DNA of 64,000 bases, from positions 9,920,001 through 9,984,000 of the forward strand of contig OX637353.1 in NCBI GenBank assembly GCA_951799405.1. Direction: 5' to 3'. How positions within the stretch are numbered: the stretch's first letter is position 1; each line of letters starts with the position of its first letter. The translations under genes were made by a program, and so were the position numbers. Positions 54,402 through 64,000 of this stretch are shown one piece after another. This DNA is from Agapetus fuscipes. Its lineage: Eukaryota; Arthropoda; Insecta; Trichoptera; Glossosomatidae. The notes under the pieces are model-generated. The model saw nothing but the letters and a program-made list of their open reading frames with translations, ran no database searches and was not told where the DNA came from.

Positions 54402-57400
54402 AACTTATTTCCAAAACTGCGGCTTTTCGAACGAGCTTACATTTTCTATATCATATTATCAACATATAATTTTATTTCATGAGTAAACTGTAAACATATA
54501 TTTCAGTGTAAGCATGAGATGTCTTGACAATTTAAATTAACTTTGTAAATTTGAATTACTTTCAAATTAAATTATACTATATCTTTTATTAACAAGTGTA
54601 TTTTCACAGAATCGCAATCTGTCCTTAAGTTTCATTTCTTCACGAGGAAACTGGTAGAATGATTGTGTATTATATAACTTGTTTCATACCGAAAATCCTT
54701 GAAAATAAAACAAATTATAACCAATCACGTTCCGAGGAAAAATGTCAAAGGTTTTTTGGCAGATAATGCGTCAAACCAATCCACTTTTTTTTGACAAAAT
54801 GCGTAATAAATCGACACCCAAAAATAAAGTCGTAGGTGGAAAATAAACATTCAGATTTTCCACGTGTTTTTATTAATCTTTGGAATGAGCAACATTTGTA
54901 AAAAATATATTAAAAACGTGACCCACATATTTGAAGGTTGAATTAATATATATGTAATTTTGTTTTTTTTTAAAATAATAGGACTTAATATAATAATTTT
55001 AAAAAAAGCACCAGAAAAATAATAAATATAGTCGATTAACTCAATAATATGTCGATTTTGTGAAATACTCACAAGAAAATAATAGAACAAAAACAAATAA
55101 GAAACAGTCAAAGAAAAAAACATTTATGATTAAGGATTTTGTTTTAGTTATTCTGCTCTTAATCTGAGAGCTTTATTTCTTAAATAATTAAATGTTTACA
55201 GTTTTCCTTTAAAAAATTTAAACAAACATAATAAAAATAAAAAACTTTTTTCAAACAAAAAAGCCTCATTGTATTTGTACCTTTAAAGCAAACTTTTGTA
55301 TCCTGTAAACTTACCAGTCAAAAATATGTTATAAATAATTTCGGATAATTTTCTCATTTTTTTAAGTAGAGAGAGAAAAATAAAATGGATGGAAAAATGT
55401 GCAGACTTTTCGTAAGTGTGAAAAAGCAAAAATATATTTTCCAACGGGCGCCGCGTGGTGTAGTAAAAAATGTTATTTTTATTAATACCCGTCGTGGCTC
55501 AGTCGTAACTGTCCTGGATTCACAAACCTTGGACCTTGGGGTTTACGAGACCCTAAAGCAACCCAGGGCCCAGGGCTGAAGGCCAAAACACGAGTACACC
55601 ATCAGACCAGGAAAGCTATTACATATGCAAATAAGGTACTTTTTTTATTTATTTACTTGTAAGTGACCGAGGCCTTTTACATAAGAGAAAAAAATGTCAA
55701 ACGTTAATATACAAAAAGTTATACAGTTATGTCGGCAAACACATAAATATACAACTGGTTGAATGCAATATAAAATATTGTTATGATTTTTTGGGATTAA
55801 ATAGTCTTCAAATTAAAAACTGGTCTTCTATACAGGATATTTATTTTTCACTTAGATTTATTTTTTACACTTTTACATTTATTTAACATTCATATTTATT
55901 ACACAGATAGTTTGTGTTCACTTATACTGCTTTCGTGTTTAAAAGTAGAGTGTCTTATGAAGACTGTCTGTCTGCAAGCCGTTCGCGCCCTTTTTTACCT
56001 CAGCAATAGAAATTACTAGAGGTGAATTTCTCTTCTCAAAGCAGATAATCTAGTGGTTTTTTTCTAAAATTTCTTTACCCTAGGTACTTATAATAATTAA
56101 TCCTACTTACATATATACAACTCTCATCAGCTACAAATGATATACCTACCTACCTTAATATTTATATCTATTTGCTATTTACATAACAATATATATTTTA
56201 AATTCACTAATGGGTTTATTTTACACAAATCAATTCATTCTCAAACAACATACTTATAATGGCAGTCTTACGCCAAAAGCAAAGCATTATATAGGTACAA
56301 CACCTTTTGTGAAAATTTAATTTTGTATTAATATGATTTTTTCTCGTCTGTTCATGATATTTATTATCTCTAAATTAGAAACACATTTCTTTCAAAATTT
56401 AAGAGATTTCTCATAGTTATTTCTTTCCTACCGTCTTTTCTTGTAGTAAATGAATTCTAACAGCTTAACAAGTAATCACTTTCCACTTGCAACTTACCCT
56501 ATCTGTGCAGCTTTAAGGGTAATTTTGTGATTTGAGAGAGGGAAGGGTGGCCAGAACCCTATTTACAGAAAAACACACCAATTATTTTTAACATCCGCAT
56601 CATTTCACAACCCTTATTTTTGGCTTTCATAGTTAACGACTTACCCTTAATGCAAAACTGCAAAACTTTCATAAAATTATTATATTCAAGGTATATAGTT
56701 TTTTATGTTACTAATATCGTTTATTTTGGAAGTTTATTTTATTAACGTATACTTAAACTTTGTAGTTTATGCTTCATAAAATTTGAAACTAAAATTTCAT
56801 TGAAAACGATTCAAGAATGATATTGGAAAGTTTTAAAATTTCTAATTGATATTCTTTAGTCAAAAGAAAAGCTTAACAAATTGAAAAAAAAAACCGTTAA
56901 AAAATTCCACAAACTTAATTGTGTTTGTTACGTTTGTATTATTTTTTGTTTTTTAGTTATGTACAGTTTACTCAAAACTACAAAAATAACGCAAACAAAT
57001 TCGTGACGTTTTTAATTAAAAAAGCTATGTTCTCATACTTAATGTGCATACATATTTAACAGCATTCATAGGTTTTTGCATTTTTTAAACACTTTTAATT
57101 TAACCAAAAACAAGAGGTTTTTTTACATGTTTAATGTTAAACATTTAACACAAAACAAAAGAGTTATTTTCACCCGAAAAAAACAGAAAAAAAGTCAGTT
57201 AAACTATTAAGCTTAATTAATTTTATCACTAAAATTTCGTAAGCTTTTAACTCTGCGATGTTCAGGCGTTTTGTAAACAAATGTAGTCATTCAATTTTTT
57301 TTATAGGCTTATATGCAAAACAAGAGATGTTAAATATTTTGTTTGTTTCTGATGGAAAAGATATTGTTTAACAATGTAAGAACATTTCTGATAACTTTCA

Positions 57401-57531
57401 GCGTAGAAAAAAAAAAAAAATTAAATCACACCTCCTGAAACTTTTAAAAGCAACATGGTGTGATAAAAAACAGAAAGAAAAAAACACAATTTAAGGATTG
57501 TTTTCCGTAGTCGATCGGAGAAGAAACTTCC
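54402..57531. other. Long AT-rich stretch, essentially featureless
   Basis: No gene or repeat match seen. At 55490-55590 GTCGTGGCTCAGTCGTAAC and GGGGTTTACGAGACCC loosely resemble tRNA boxes; too weak to call a SINE. Confidence 0.4.
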
Positions 57532-57567
57532 GGACGTTTCCCCTATGTCTTCGGTGTTCTTCTTCAG
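57532..57567 (-). ncRNA. PLE-type hammerhead-like remnant
   Basis: On minus: CTGAAGA, AGAACACCGAAGACATAGGG, GAAACGTCCGGAAG. It lines up with the PLE core at 3464-3499 (CGCAGATAATGGGCGAAAC, GTCCGGAA). Stem II is mostly lost. Probably a relic of a second, older PLE pseudo-LTR. Confidence 0.5.
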
Positions 57568-57694
57568 CTGTTTGATGGTGTAACTGGTTTATACCTTTAC
57601 CTGTAAGACCAGGCCCGAATTACATAAGACCACAGGGGCCCTGGTGCGGGGAAAGTAATGAAGGACCCCAACTTTCTTCTCCCCTACTCCCACT

Positions 57695-57795
57695 TATGTA
57701 GATGGCCAATAAGCCGAAACCGGTCAACTCGATATTTTGTTTGTTTTTATAGCAAATAAAATAAAATAAATAGTAAAATCAAACAGAGTTTATTT
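57695..57795 (+). mobile_element. Fragment of the 32252 fold-back family (ribozyme-like end)
   Basis: AGATGGCCAATAAGCCGAAAC, CGGTCAACTCGATATTTTG and AGCAAATAAAATAAAATAAA. The CTGA part of the core is lost. It lies directly upstream of the LINE pseudogene. Confidence 0.55.
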
Positions 57796-57839
57796 TCTTT
57801 TTTTTAATTTAAATACATTTTTATTTAACCTTTTTTTGG

Positions 57840-59466
57840 TTTGCACATGAGGTTTTTGGTGAAGATGAATGTGATTCAACTATGAAAGAAGAATATGATG
57901 AGGATAATGTTTTGAAAATATCGAAAGAAGAAGTAAGAAAGGTTATAAAGGAATTAAAGAATGGGAAAGCTGCAAGTGTGGATGGTGTAAGACCTGAGAT
58001 GTTGAAAGCGGGAGGAGAATGTGTGATTGAATGGATGAAAGAGCTTTGCGAATTGTGTGTTAGTGTCAAGGAGGTTCCATCGGACTGGAGAGAGGCGGTC
58101 ATTGTGCCAATTTACAAAGGTAAAGGCGACAAAAAAGACTGCCGTAACTACAGACCGATCAGCCTTCTTAGTGTGCCAGGTAAAGTGCTATGCAAGATTC
58201 TTATCCATAGGGTTAGATTATCCACCCAGGAGAAGGTCTCAGATATACAATCTGGCTTTATGCCAGAAAGAGGTTGCGTAAACCAGATATTCGCGCTTCG
58301 ACAGATAGTCGAAAAACAGCTGGCCGTAAATAAAAAGGTCTACGCGGCTTTCGTAGATCTTGAGAAAGCCTTCGACTCGGTGGATAGAAGTATGATGTGG
58401 TGTGTGCTATAAAAGCATGGTGTTAACAAAGCACTTTTGAATGCAATACGCGCCATCTATGTAAATAGCAGGGCGTGTGTCAGGGTGGATGGAGAATACA
58501 GCGAGTATTTTAATGTGAACAAAGGTGTGAGACAGGGTTGCATAATGAGCCCATGGTTATTCAATATAATAATGTATCATTATGTTAAACAAGCGAATCT
58601 GGAAGGACATGGCATACAAATTGGAGAGATAAAAGTCGGAGTTCTGATTTATGCTGATGACGCAGTATTAAGATTCAGCAGCGGAACTCCAGACAATGCT
58701 CTCTAGTTTGAACCATGCTCTGTGTGCAAGCAAGTTGAAAATTAATGCAAGTAAGACGAAAGTACTGATTTTTGACAGAAGGGATGAAACTGAAGAATGC
58801 ACGTTCATGTTGAATGGTACGAAAGTTGAAATTGTGGATGAATTTAGATACTTGGGAAGTATATTTGAGAAGAATGGAAAGATGACAAGAGAACTTGAGA
58901 ATAGGGTGTGCAAGGGAAAGCAAGTGGTCGGTGCAATAGGAAGAATAGCAAAGAACAAGCGATTGACGATGGATCTGAGAATGGCGGTACACAATGGCAT
59001 ATTGTTACCGACTTTGATGTATGGAAGTGAAGCATGGACAGTGAATGATAGCGAAATGTGTAAAGTATGTACGGTGGAAATGAAGCATTTGAGAAGTATG
59101 ACAGGAAAAACTTTGAGAGATAGAGTTAGGAATGAATGGGTAAAAAAAGAATGTAATTTGAAAGAGGATGTGAAAGTTAAAGTACAAAATAATGTGATGA
59201 GATGGTTTGGGCATGTGGAAAGAATGAAAGATGATAGACTGACAAAGTATGTATACAAAGAAAGTGTGAAAGGAAAAAGAGGGAAGGGACGACCGAGAAA
59301 AGTATGAAGTGATCAGATTGAGGAGATTGTGAAAGAATGGGATATACAAAGTGAGCGTAAAACAAGAAAACGCATGAAAAAGGTGATGGATATGAAGGAA
59401 TTGAAAGAGGTATGTCAGGATAGGAAAAAATGGAGGCAACTCTGCAGAGGCTCTGGCCACCCCTAG
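57840..59466 (+). pseudogene. RTE-type LINE reverse transcriptase, 5'-truncated and broken
   Basis: RT blocks in order: ISKEEVRKVIKELKNGKAAS, VDGVRPEMLKAGGE, VPSDWREAVIVPIYKGKGDK, CRNYRPISLLSVPGKVLCKI, QSGFMPERGCVNQIFALRQI, AAFVDLEKAFDSVDR (motif A), GVRQGCIMSPWLFNI, IYADDAVL with the YADD box at 58650-58661, FRYLGSIFEKNGKM, LPTLMYGSEAW, MRWFGHVERM, GKRGKGRPRK. PEMLKAGGE and this order fit the RTE clade. Breaks: TAA at 58410-58412 in frame, a frameshift near 58670-58690, and TGA at 59305-59307 where Trp is expected. The final TAG is at 59464-59466, followed by an (ACAGTT)-like tail at 59480-59495. The endonuclease domain is absent. Dead copy. Confidence 0.9.
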
Positions 59467-61176
59467 CGGAATGGCGACAGAGTTACAGTTACAGTACATG
59501 CTAAATGTATCTAAATTAAGTAATTTTGATTAAATATAGATTATTAATTTGAAAAATTATAAGTCTTTCATTACTTTACATAAAAGAGAAACATGAATCT
59601 TTGAAAAGGCTTATATCTGAGTCAGGAGTAAACCCCAGAGCATAAAATAATATATTATGAAACCTTCTGATAATAGCACCAATGCCTATTTAGGGTTGCA
59701 GCATCTAAAGAAAAAACCGCCAATATGATCGACAATCTTAGATTTAAGTGGCAGTAAACGAAGAACTTCATGGGTGCCAGAAGTCGGTGGACGTTGAAGA
59801 TAAAGTTTGCCAAAGTTCATTGACATCCGTGTATTTTTCTTTACAAGTAGAGTAACCTTACTAATACAAGGAGTAAATTAAACTTGAAGAGATAAAATGA
59901 CAAAAATTTCTGCAAACATTGACATCTGTGTATCACTTTTGAACTAAAACAACCTAATGAAAATCAATTATGATGAAATAATCCATAGCAAATAGACATC
60001 GACACCTGTGGGACATAAATACTAACTAAAATAACCTCACGGATACCTGGAGCACATGAGATGTGAGGAGGTAAATGAAAAAATATTTCTAAGGAAATAT
60101 CACAAGGTAAACCTGTATTGTATTTCATTTCATTCATAATGGCAATAGGTATAACGTTAAATCATGCTTTAAAAAATTTGAATTAAATTCAGTAAGCAAT
60201 AACAAAATATGATACTTAAACAAAAGTAATAATAAGTAGTTTTATTAATGTTTTTTTTAATAAAATATAAATTGTTACGATCATACTTGTAGTTTGTCGG
60301 AGGACGCTGGCTTGTTGACATTTTAACATCCAATCAGCGTCGACCTGCGATGACGTCACGGATACCAGGAGCTCATGAAATTGAAGAGATAAATGACTGA
60401 TCAATTCTAACGAAGAAAATGCAAGGTATGTCGCAATTGCATGCATATTTACTAAAAAAACATCATAAATGCACTTCTTGCTCTTTTAAAAAAATTAAAT
60501 ATACTTCGGTACCTATAAGCTGTTTATTTAAAGGATTTTAAGTAATAATAAGCAGTTTTTATTTCTGTTTTAAATTTACTAAATAAACTGAAACGATCAT
60601 ACTCTTGTATATGTTGGTAGTTTATCCTAGGACGCTGTGACGTGTTTTGACAGTTGCATTGTTGTCAAAATATTGAGTTAGAAGTCGTTTTCATTTAAAT
60701 AATAATAAAACATAAATCGGGTCGGTTTTTTAGTGAAAATATGTGTTATTTACGAAGTTTACTATTGTTAATCTTTTTAACATTATATTAAAGTTGCCCA
60801 TCTAAAAATAAAAGCACTGTGTTTATTTGAAGTTTGTTGAATTGACAATTGAATCGATACACTAACAAAAGCTCTATTTGCCGAGAAGACGAACAAATCT
60901 AAAAATTGAATAACTCGAACGATGGATTATAAAAGTTGTTGGTTCAGAAGTGCATGATAACACATAACGAGGTGCGGCGGAAGTTTTTTTTTTGGTAATA
61001 ACGCCTGTATTAAAAGAACTTCAAAACTGGAAAACATGTCAAGACACTTTGGACTTAAAACCAAAGCTGCTTGTCATTCAAGTTATAGACCAGTTAAATG
61101 TAAATGATCTATTTGGTGAGCGTTATTTTCCTCTGAAACTCTTGAAATTTCTAATAGAGGAGTATAAGTTAATGGT
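59467..61176. other. AT-rich DNA with a degenerate 330-bp tandem similarity
   Basis: 60200-60360 and 60525-60680 share order and words (AGTAATAATAAG.AGTTTT, ACGATCATACT, GGACGCTG). CACGGATACCTGGAGCACAT (60039) and CACGGATACCAGGAGCTCAT (60357) are also alike. A decayed repeat of unknown kind. No gene. Confidence 0.45.
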
Positions 61177-61330
61177 GCTGTGATCAACAACATACGAAAT
61201 GCTGAAGACACCATAATTTTGGCAGAGAGTATACCAGATCTACAAGTACTACTGAAAAAGGTAGATACAGCTGGATATGAATTGGACCGTATTATAAATG
61301 TGAGCATACAAAATAAAAATAAACGCCTGG
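61177..61330 (+). pseudogene. LINE RT scrap around a mutated YADD box
   Basis: Reading VINNIRNAEDTIILAESIPD and LQVLLKKVDTAGYEL: the usual form is INNIRYADDTxIxA, so Tyr to Asn and Asp to Glu have changed the catalytic box. Only about 50 codons are recognisable. From a different LINE lineage than 57840-59466. Confidence 0.65.
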
Positions 61331-62130
61331 GAGGTCTCTTGCATACCATAATTGAGGGGATGATCGAGGGGACAAATGCCTGAGGATGCCCACGCCGAGA
61401 GTTTCTTCAGGATATATTTGCAGATATGTGCTGTTTATCCCAAGAAAAGTTCAAACAGATTGCCATAAATAGAGGAGCATGGTGACAAAAATTAATGAAC
61501 AGTGGAAGCAAGCCAATCTTAGAATTGAGACAGAAGATTTGTAATTGTAAACAAAACTATATGAATCACATTTAGACTATGGGATAACTCTAGAGCATGC
61601 TTTCAGTTAAAGTGCGCTGTCGACCGGACGATCAATACAAACATAAATTGATAAAATCAAGAGCCCTCATGCTTGATCGTCACTAGTCAGGGCATATTTC
61701 TTAATGGAGACCCATTTTTCAAGGCTAGTCTTTGATAAAAGTACAGAAGACCATTTTATGACAAGGAGATTTTGAGCCCCTAAATAATAAAATTTGGAGT
61801 TTATTCAGCGCCTTTTTTATAATGCTTGTCATCCCGAAGGTGCTTGTTCATACGAACGTCTGAACATTGATACTTTAATGTTCTCTTCTTTTAAACCTGC
61901 ATTAGTCATGCTAGTATCAAGAAAATCATGCAAGGATTAAGTTTATTCTATAATCTATTACATAAAGGAAACAAAATACACACTCGAATTAATGTTAGAT
62001 TTACGGTTACGGGTTATTAGACAAATTTGTAAAAGTATTATTAAAATAAATAAATAGACGGATATTTGTACCAACGGTTAGTAGAGAATTAGTGAGTTCA
62101 TCCTCAGTCGTAGTACAAAGAGGGTGACTC
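61331..62130. other. Unrecognised DNA
   Basis: No supported feature; may hold further decay of the LINE upstream. Confidence 0.35.
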
Positions 62131-62163
62131 CTTAAGATTTTGGCTACGTTGCCAACGAAACAT
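62131..62163 (+). ncRNA. Hammerhead-like core, decayed, ahead of a PLE-like ORF piece
   Basis: CTTAAGA (G5 to T), T, TTTGGC-TACGTT-GCCAAC stem, GAAACATT, with CTC/GAG as a 3-bp stem I. The stem II and its TACGTT loop match the 6085-6132 ribozyme (minus strand). The G5 change should abolish cleavage. Confidence 0.5.
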
Positions 62164-62390
62164 TGAGAGAACAGATCATTTTTTCAGAAATGGCCAACCA
62201 TTGTCTTGAACATGAGCACACTTTTGTCAGTGAAGACACTACCTTTTTACATTTGTCTAACAATGGTTATGCACTTAACAGATTAGAAGTAATAGAAATT
62301 TTAAACGCAGTAAAAACGGGTGATAATATTATTAATAACCAAATCCCTCCATTTACTCCATTGATCAATACTTTACCTGTCTTTAATTGA
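62163..62390 (+). pseudogene. Possible PLE endonuclease C-terminal fragment
   Basis: Reads SEMANHCLEHEHTFVSEDTT, FLHLSNNGYALNRLEVIEIL, NNQIPPFTPLINTLP. The A.HCL...H.F...LH......LN.LE..EI pattern resembles the C-terminal end of PLE GIY-YIG domains (compare AVAEHALQDGHDIQF and RLNHEAIEIF in the intact PLE). No GIY or YIG core is present, so it is a fragment. Placed right after a ribozyme-like core. Confidence 0.45.
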
Positions 62391-62632
62391 GTAATAAACG
62401 AAGGGTTTACTCTGATAGTTGTATTTGATTTGTTTCTTAATGCTTATTTATTTTTAGTAAATAAGGGTAATGATCTTTCCAGTCCCCTAGGTCTCAATGT
62501 ATTAATTTCTTGGTACATAAAGGTTTCTACAAATTTTCGCACACTTTTGTACTTAATTTTGATTGGTTTAATCCTGACAGATTACACTTGGAGTACTTTT
62601 ATTGATGTATCATCCTTCTTAGTATTTGATTT

Positions 62633-62932
62633 GACCGGTCCGTAGTCCAAGTGGTAACACTTCGGACTCGTAACTGGAAGGTTGTGGGTTCGAATCCCGG
62701 CGGAGCACAAAAAATATACCATTTATATTTTCAAATTTGCTCTTCGCTAGGTTGAAAAATTCATAAACCTTTACCAAAGACCGGTCATCAAAAGGTCCAT
62801 CCAGCCTTACAACAACTGGGTCTTGCTTGAGAATTGGTGCTTTCTACAGCGACGACCAAGCTCGCAGAGGGGTCTTGACGTGTGATACACACAAAAAACA
62901 GCGCTCACCAAATAAATCAGCCTAATTTAATT
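62633..62932 (+). mobile_element. F3 SINE, full plus copy, tail A (reference)
   Basis: GACCGGTCCGTAGTCCAAGT head with box A, GGGTTCGAATCCCGGCGGAG box B, ATATTTTCAAATTTGCTC, TTGAAAAATTCATAAACC, TTACCAAAGACCGGTCATC, AACTGGGTCTTGCTTGAG, GCGACGACCAAGCTCGCAG, GACGTGTGATACACACAAAA, GCGCTCACCAAATAAATCAG. About 300 bp. The head is tRNA-like (pol III promoter) but the arms do not close as a functional tRNA. Confidence 0.85.
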
Positions 62933-62934
62933 TT

Positions 62935-63355
62935 AATTTTTGTAAACTAACTTAAGCTTTCTTTGTAAATTTACATAATACATACATTAATTCATTAATT
63001 TGTTTATCCTTTAATGTCTCATTTTCTTATATAGTTTTTAAAAATTACTTGGTAAACTTTCATAATTTATATTGTTTTTGAATACTGGTTAAATTTACTT
63101 AATTTATTCCTTGTAAATCTCCTACTCTTCACTAAAGTGTTTTCATCCTTATGTTCTTAGTCTACAATTTGATAAATTTACATTAGTTTCTTGGTAGATC
63201 TTCATATTTCTCCTAATTCTACTTTAGGTATTAATATTTTGCTTTATATAGCCTCGCACTATTTTTAAGACTTAGTTACTCTGAAGATGGTCTAGAGGCC
63301 GAAACCGGTCAACTCGATTATTTTGGTTAGATTTTGTAACAAATTTAAATAAAAA
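62935..63355 (+). mobile_element. Single-arm relative of the 32252-33044 fold-back element
   Basis: Reads, in plus, the reverse of the 32400-32600 centre (CTACTCTTCACTAAAGTG, TCTCCTAATTCTACTTTAGG, TTTTGCTTTATATAGCC), then the arm with the ribozyme-like core. So the fold-back family has single-arm members. Confidence 0.65.
63281..63310 (+). ncRNA. Hammerhead-like core
   Basis: CTGAAGA (63281-63287), T, GGTC-TAGA-GGCC stem (one G-U), GAAA, CCGGTC ending at 63310. Stem I is not clear. Confidence 0.5.
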
Positions 63356-63400
63356 CTAGGGGCGTTGCCCCTGGCTGCTACGCAGCCCAACCCCTTAACA
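63356..63400 (-). mobile_element. Helitron 3' end, minus
   Basis: On minus the sequence ends GGGCTGCGTAGCAGCC, then GGGGCAACGCCCC, then TAGT: two GC-rich hairpins, the second fused to a terminal CTAG before T. This fits Helitron 3' ends (hairpin + CTRR, A^T target). It abuts the ribozyme-bearing repeat. The 5' end was not found. Confidence 0.6.
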
Positions 63401-63641
63401 TTTGTGAAATGTTTATATTGCACATAGTTTCCTCGCGTTAAACTTCGTAGTATTAAAAAACATGTAAAATAAAAACACGCAGTTTTTGTAAAAGAACATT
63501 TACTTAGATTTGTTAGGCTTTGATAAAATAAATTTATGAAAATCCGCCATTACAAAAAAATACTGGGAATATCCCGCACTGTAAACGGTTATACCTTAAT
63601 ATAATAAATACATCGATAGTGTATGCAAATATTAAATTTTT

Positions 63642-63765
63642 TTACTCAAATGAACATAAGTGCAAAAAGAGTTGCACTTATGTTCATTTGAGTTGGGTGT
63701 TTATGTTGTAAGTCCACATGCAGCATGTGTAAGCGTGAACTTTTACGAGTCTGCTAGTGTACTTG
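63642..63765 (+). repeat. F1 repeat, partial copy with local inverted duplication
   Basis: AACATAAGTGCAA, a 6-base spacer, TTGCACTTATGTT: a near-perfect palindrome about 63643-63692 made of the F1 CTTATGTTCATTTGAG piece. Then normal F1 order follows (TTTATGTTGTAAGTCCACAT, GTGTAAGCGTGAACTT). Confidence 0.7.
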
Positions 63766-63774
63766 TGTTATGTC

Positions 63775-64000
63775 ACTGTGATTTTTGGTTAAAGTGCTGT
63801 TCTGTCACTGTGCTGTTTTGACACTGTGCTGATTTGTCACTGTGCTGTTTTGTCACTGTGCTGTTTTGTCACTGTGCTGTTTTGTTATCGTGTTGTTTTG
63901 TCACCGTGTTGTTGTGTCACTGTGCTGTTCTTTCACTGTGCTTTTTTGTCTCCGTGTTGTTTTGTCACTATGCTGTTTTGTCAACGTGCTGCTTTGTCAC
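63775..64000 (+). repeat. Minisatellite, 16-bp unit, running off the window
   Basis: About 14 units of TGTGCTGTTTTGTCAC with point changes. The unit is close to those in the arms of the fold-back element at 33480-34142. Confidence 0.8.

Noticed and set aside
55490..55590. A fifth tRNA-derived SINE family (with 12925-13010)
   Set aside because: Only weak box resemblance and no shared body between the two sites.
58668..59499. Long minus-strand open frames
   Set aside because: Antisense of the RTE-type LINE reverse transcriptase on plus.
62633..62710. A tRNA gene at the F3 head
   Set aside because: Occurs in many copies with a fixed non-tRNA body and tail; cloverleaf arms are incomplete.
63775..64000. 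CRISPR-like array
   Set aside because: 16-bp units are contiguous with no spacers, and the genome is eukaryotic; it is a minisatellite.

Overview
The window is eukaryotic, AT-rich, intron/intergenic-type DNA packed with transposable-element debris. I found no convincing host protein-coding exon, no rRNA and no stand-alone functional tRNA. The mix (Penelope-like element, RTE-type LINE fragments, several tRNA-headed SINEs, Helitron ends, pogo-like and other MITEs, fold-back elements) fits a large invertebrate genome, most likely an arthropod. I cannot name the species.

Layout. 1-3584: a Penelope-like element (PLE) in its typical tandem form, with a 5'-cut copy followed by a full copy whose 892-codon RT + GIY-YIG ORF is intact. 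3585-22000: dispersed SINE-like repeats (families named here F1 to F4), small fold-back elements, one MITE and a 253-bp tandem duplication. 22030-22990: an RTE LINE fragment nested inside an F1 repeat. 23000-29000: sparse AT-rich DNA with palindromic MITEs and a Helitron 3' end. 29000-41000: more F1/F3/F4 copies, an 800-bp fold-back element, an inverted minisatellite element and a pogo-like element. 41300-42950: F4, two LINE 3' ends and an F3 SINE, side by side. 43000-54000: F1-F4 copies and a MITE. 54400-57500: featureless AT-rich DNA. 57500-59470: a decayed RTE-type LINE. 61000-64000: fragments of other retroelements, an F3 SINE, a fold-back relative, a Helitron end and a 16-bp minisatellite running off the window.

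Most interesting: hammerhead-ribozyme-like cores occur again and again, in the PLE and in several unrelated short repeats. All share the order CUGANGA, one extra base, stem II, GAAA, then a short self-complementary stem III. The best is at 6085-6132 (minus), with all three stems formed. It sits in a 173-bp insert with a 13-bp target-site duplication inside an F4 SINE, which looks like a minimal ribozyme-bearing retroelement. A second point: the F3 SINE shares its 3' tail with a LINE whose stop codon is at 41909-41911, which names the likely partner that mobilises it, and an F3 subfamily carries a different tail.

How they fit together: the PLE and the LINEs encode reverse transcriptases. The short families encode nothing and appear to borrow these enzymes, the SINEs through shared LINE tails and perhaps the ribozyme repeats through PLE-like machinery. 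The last link is inference.
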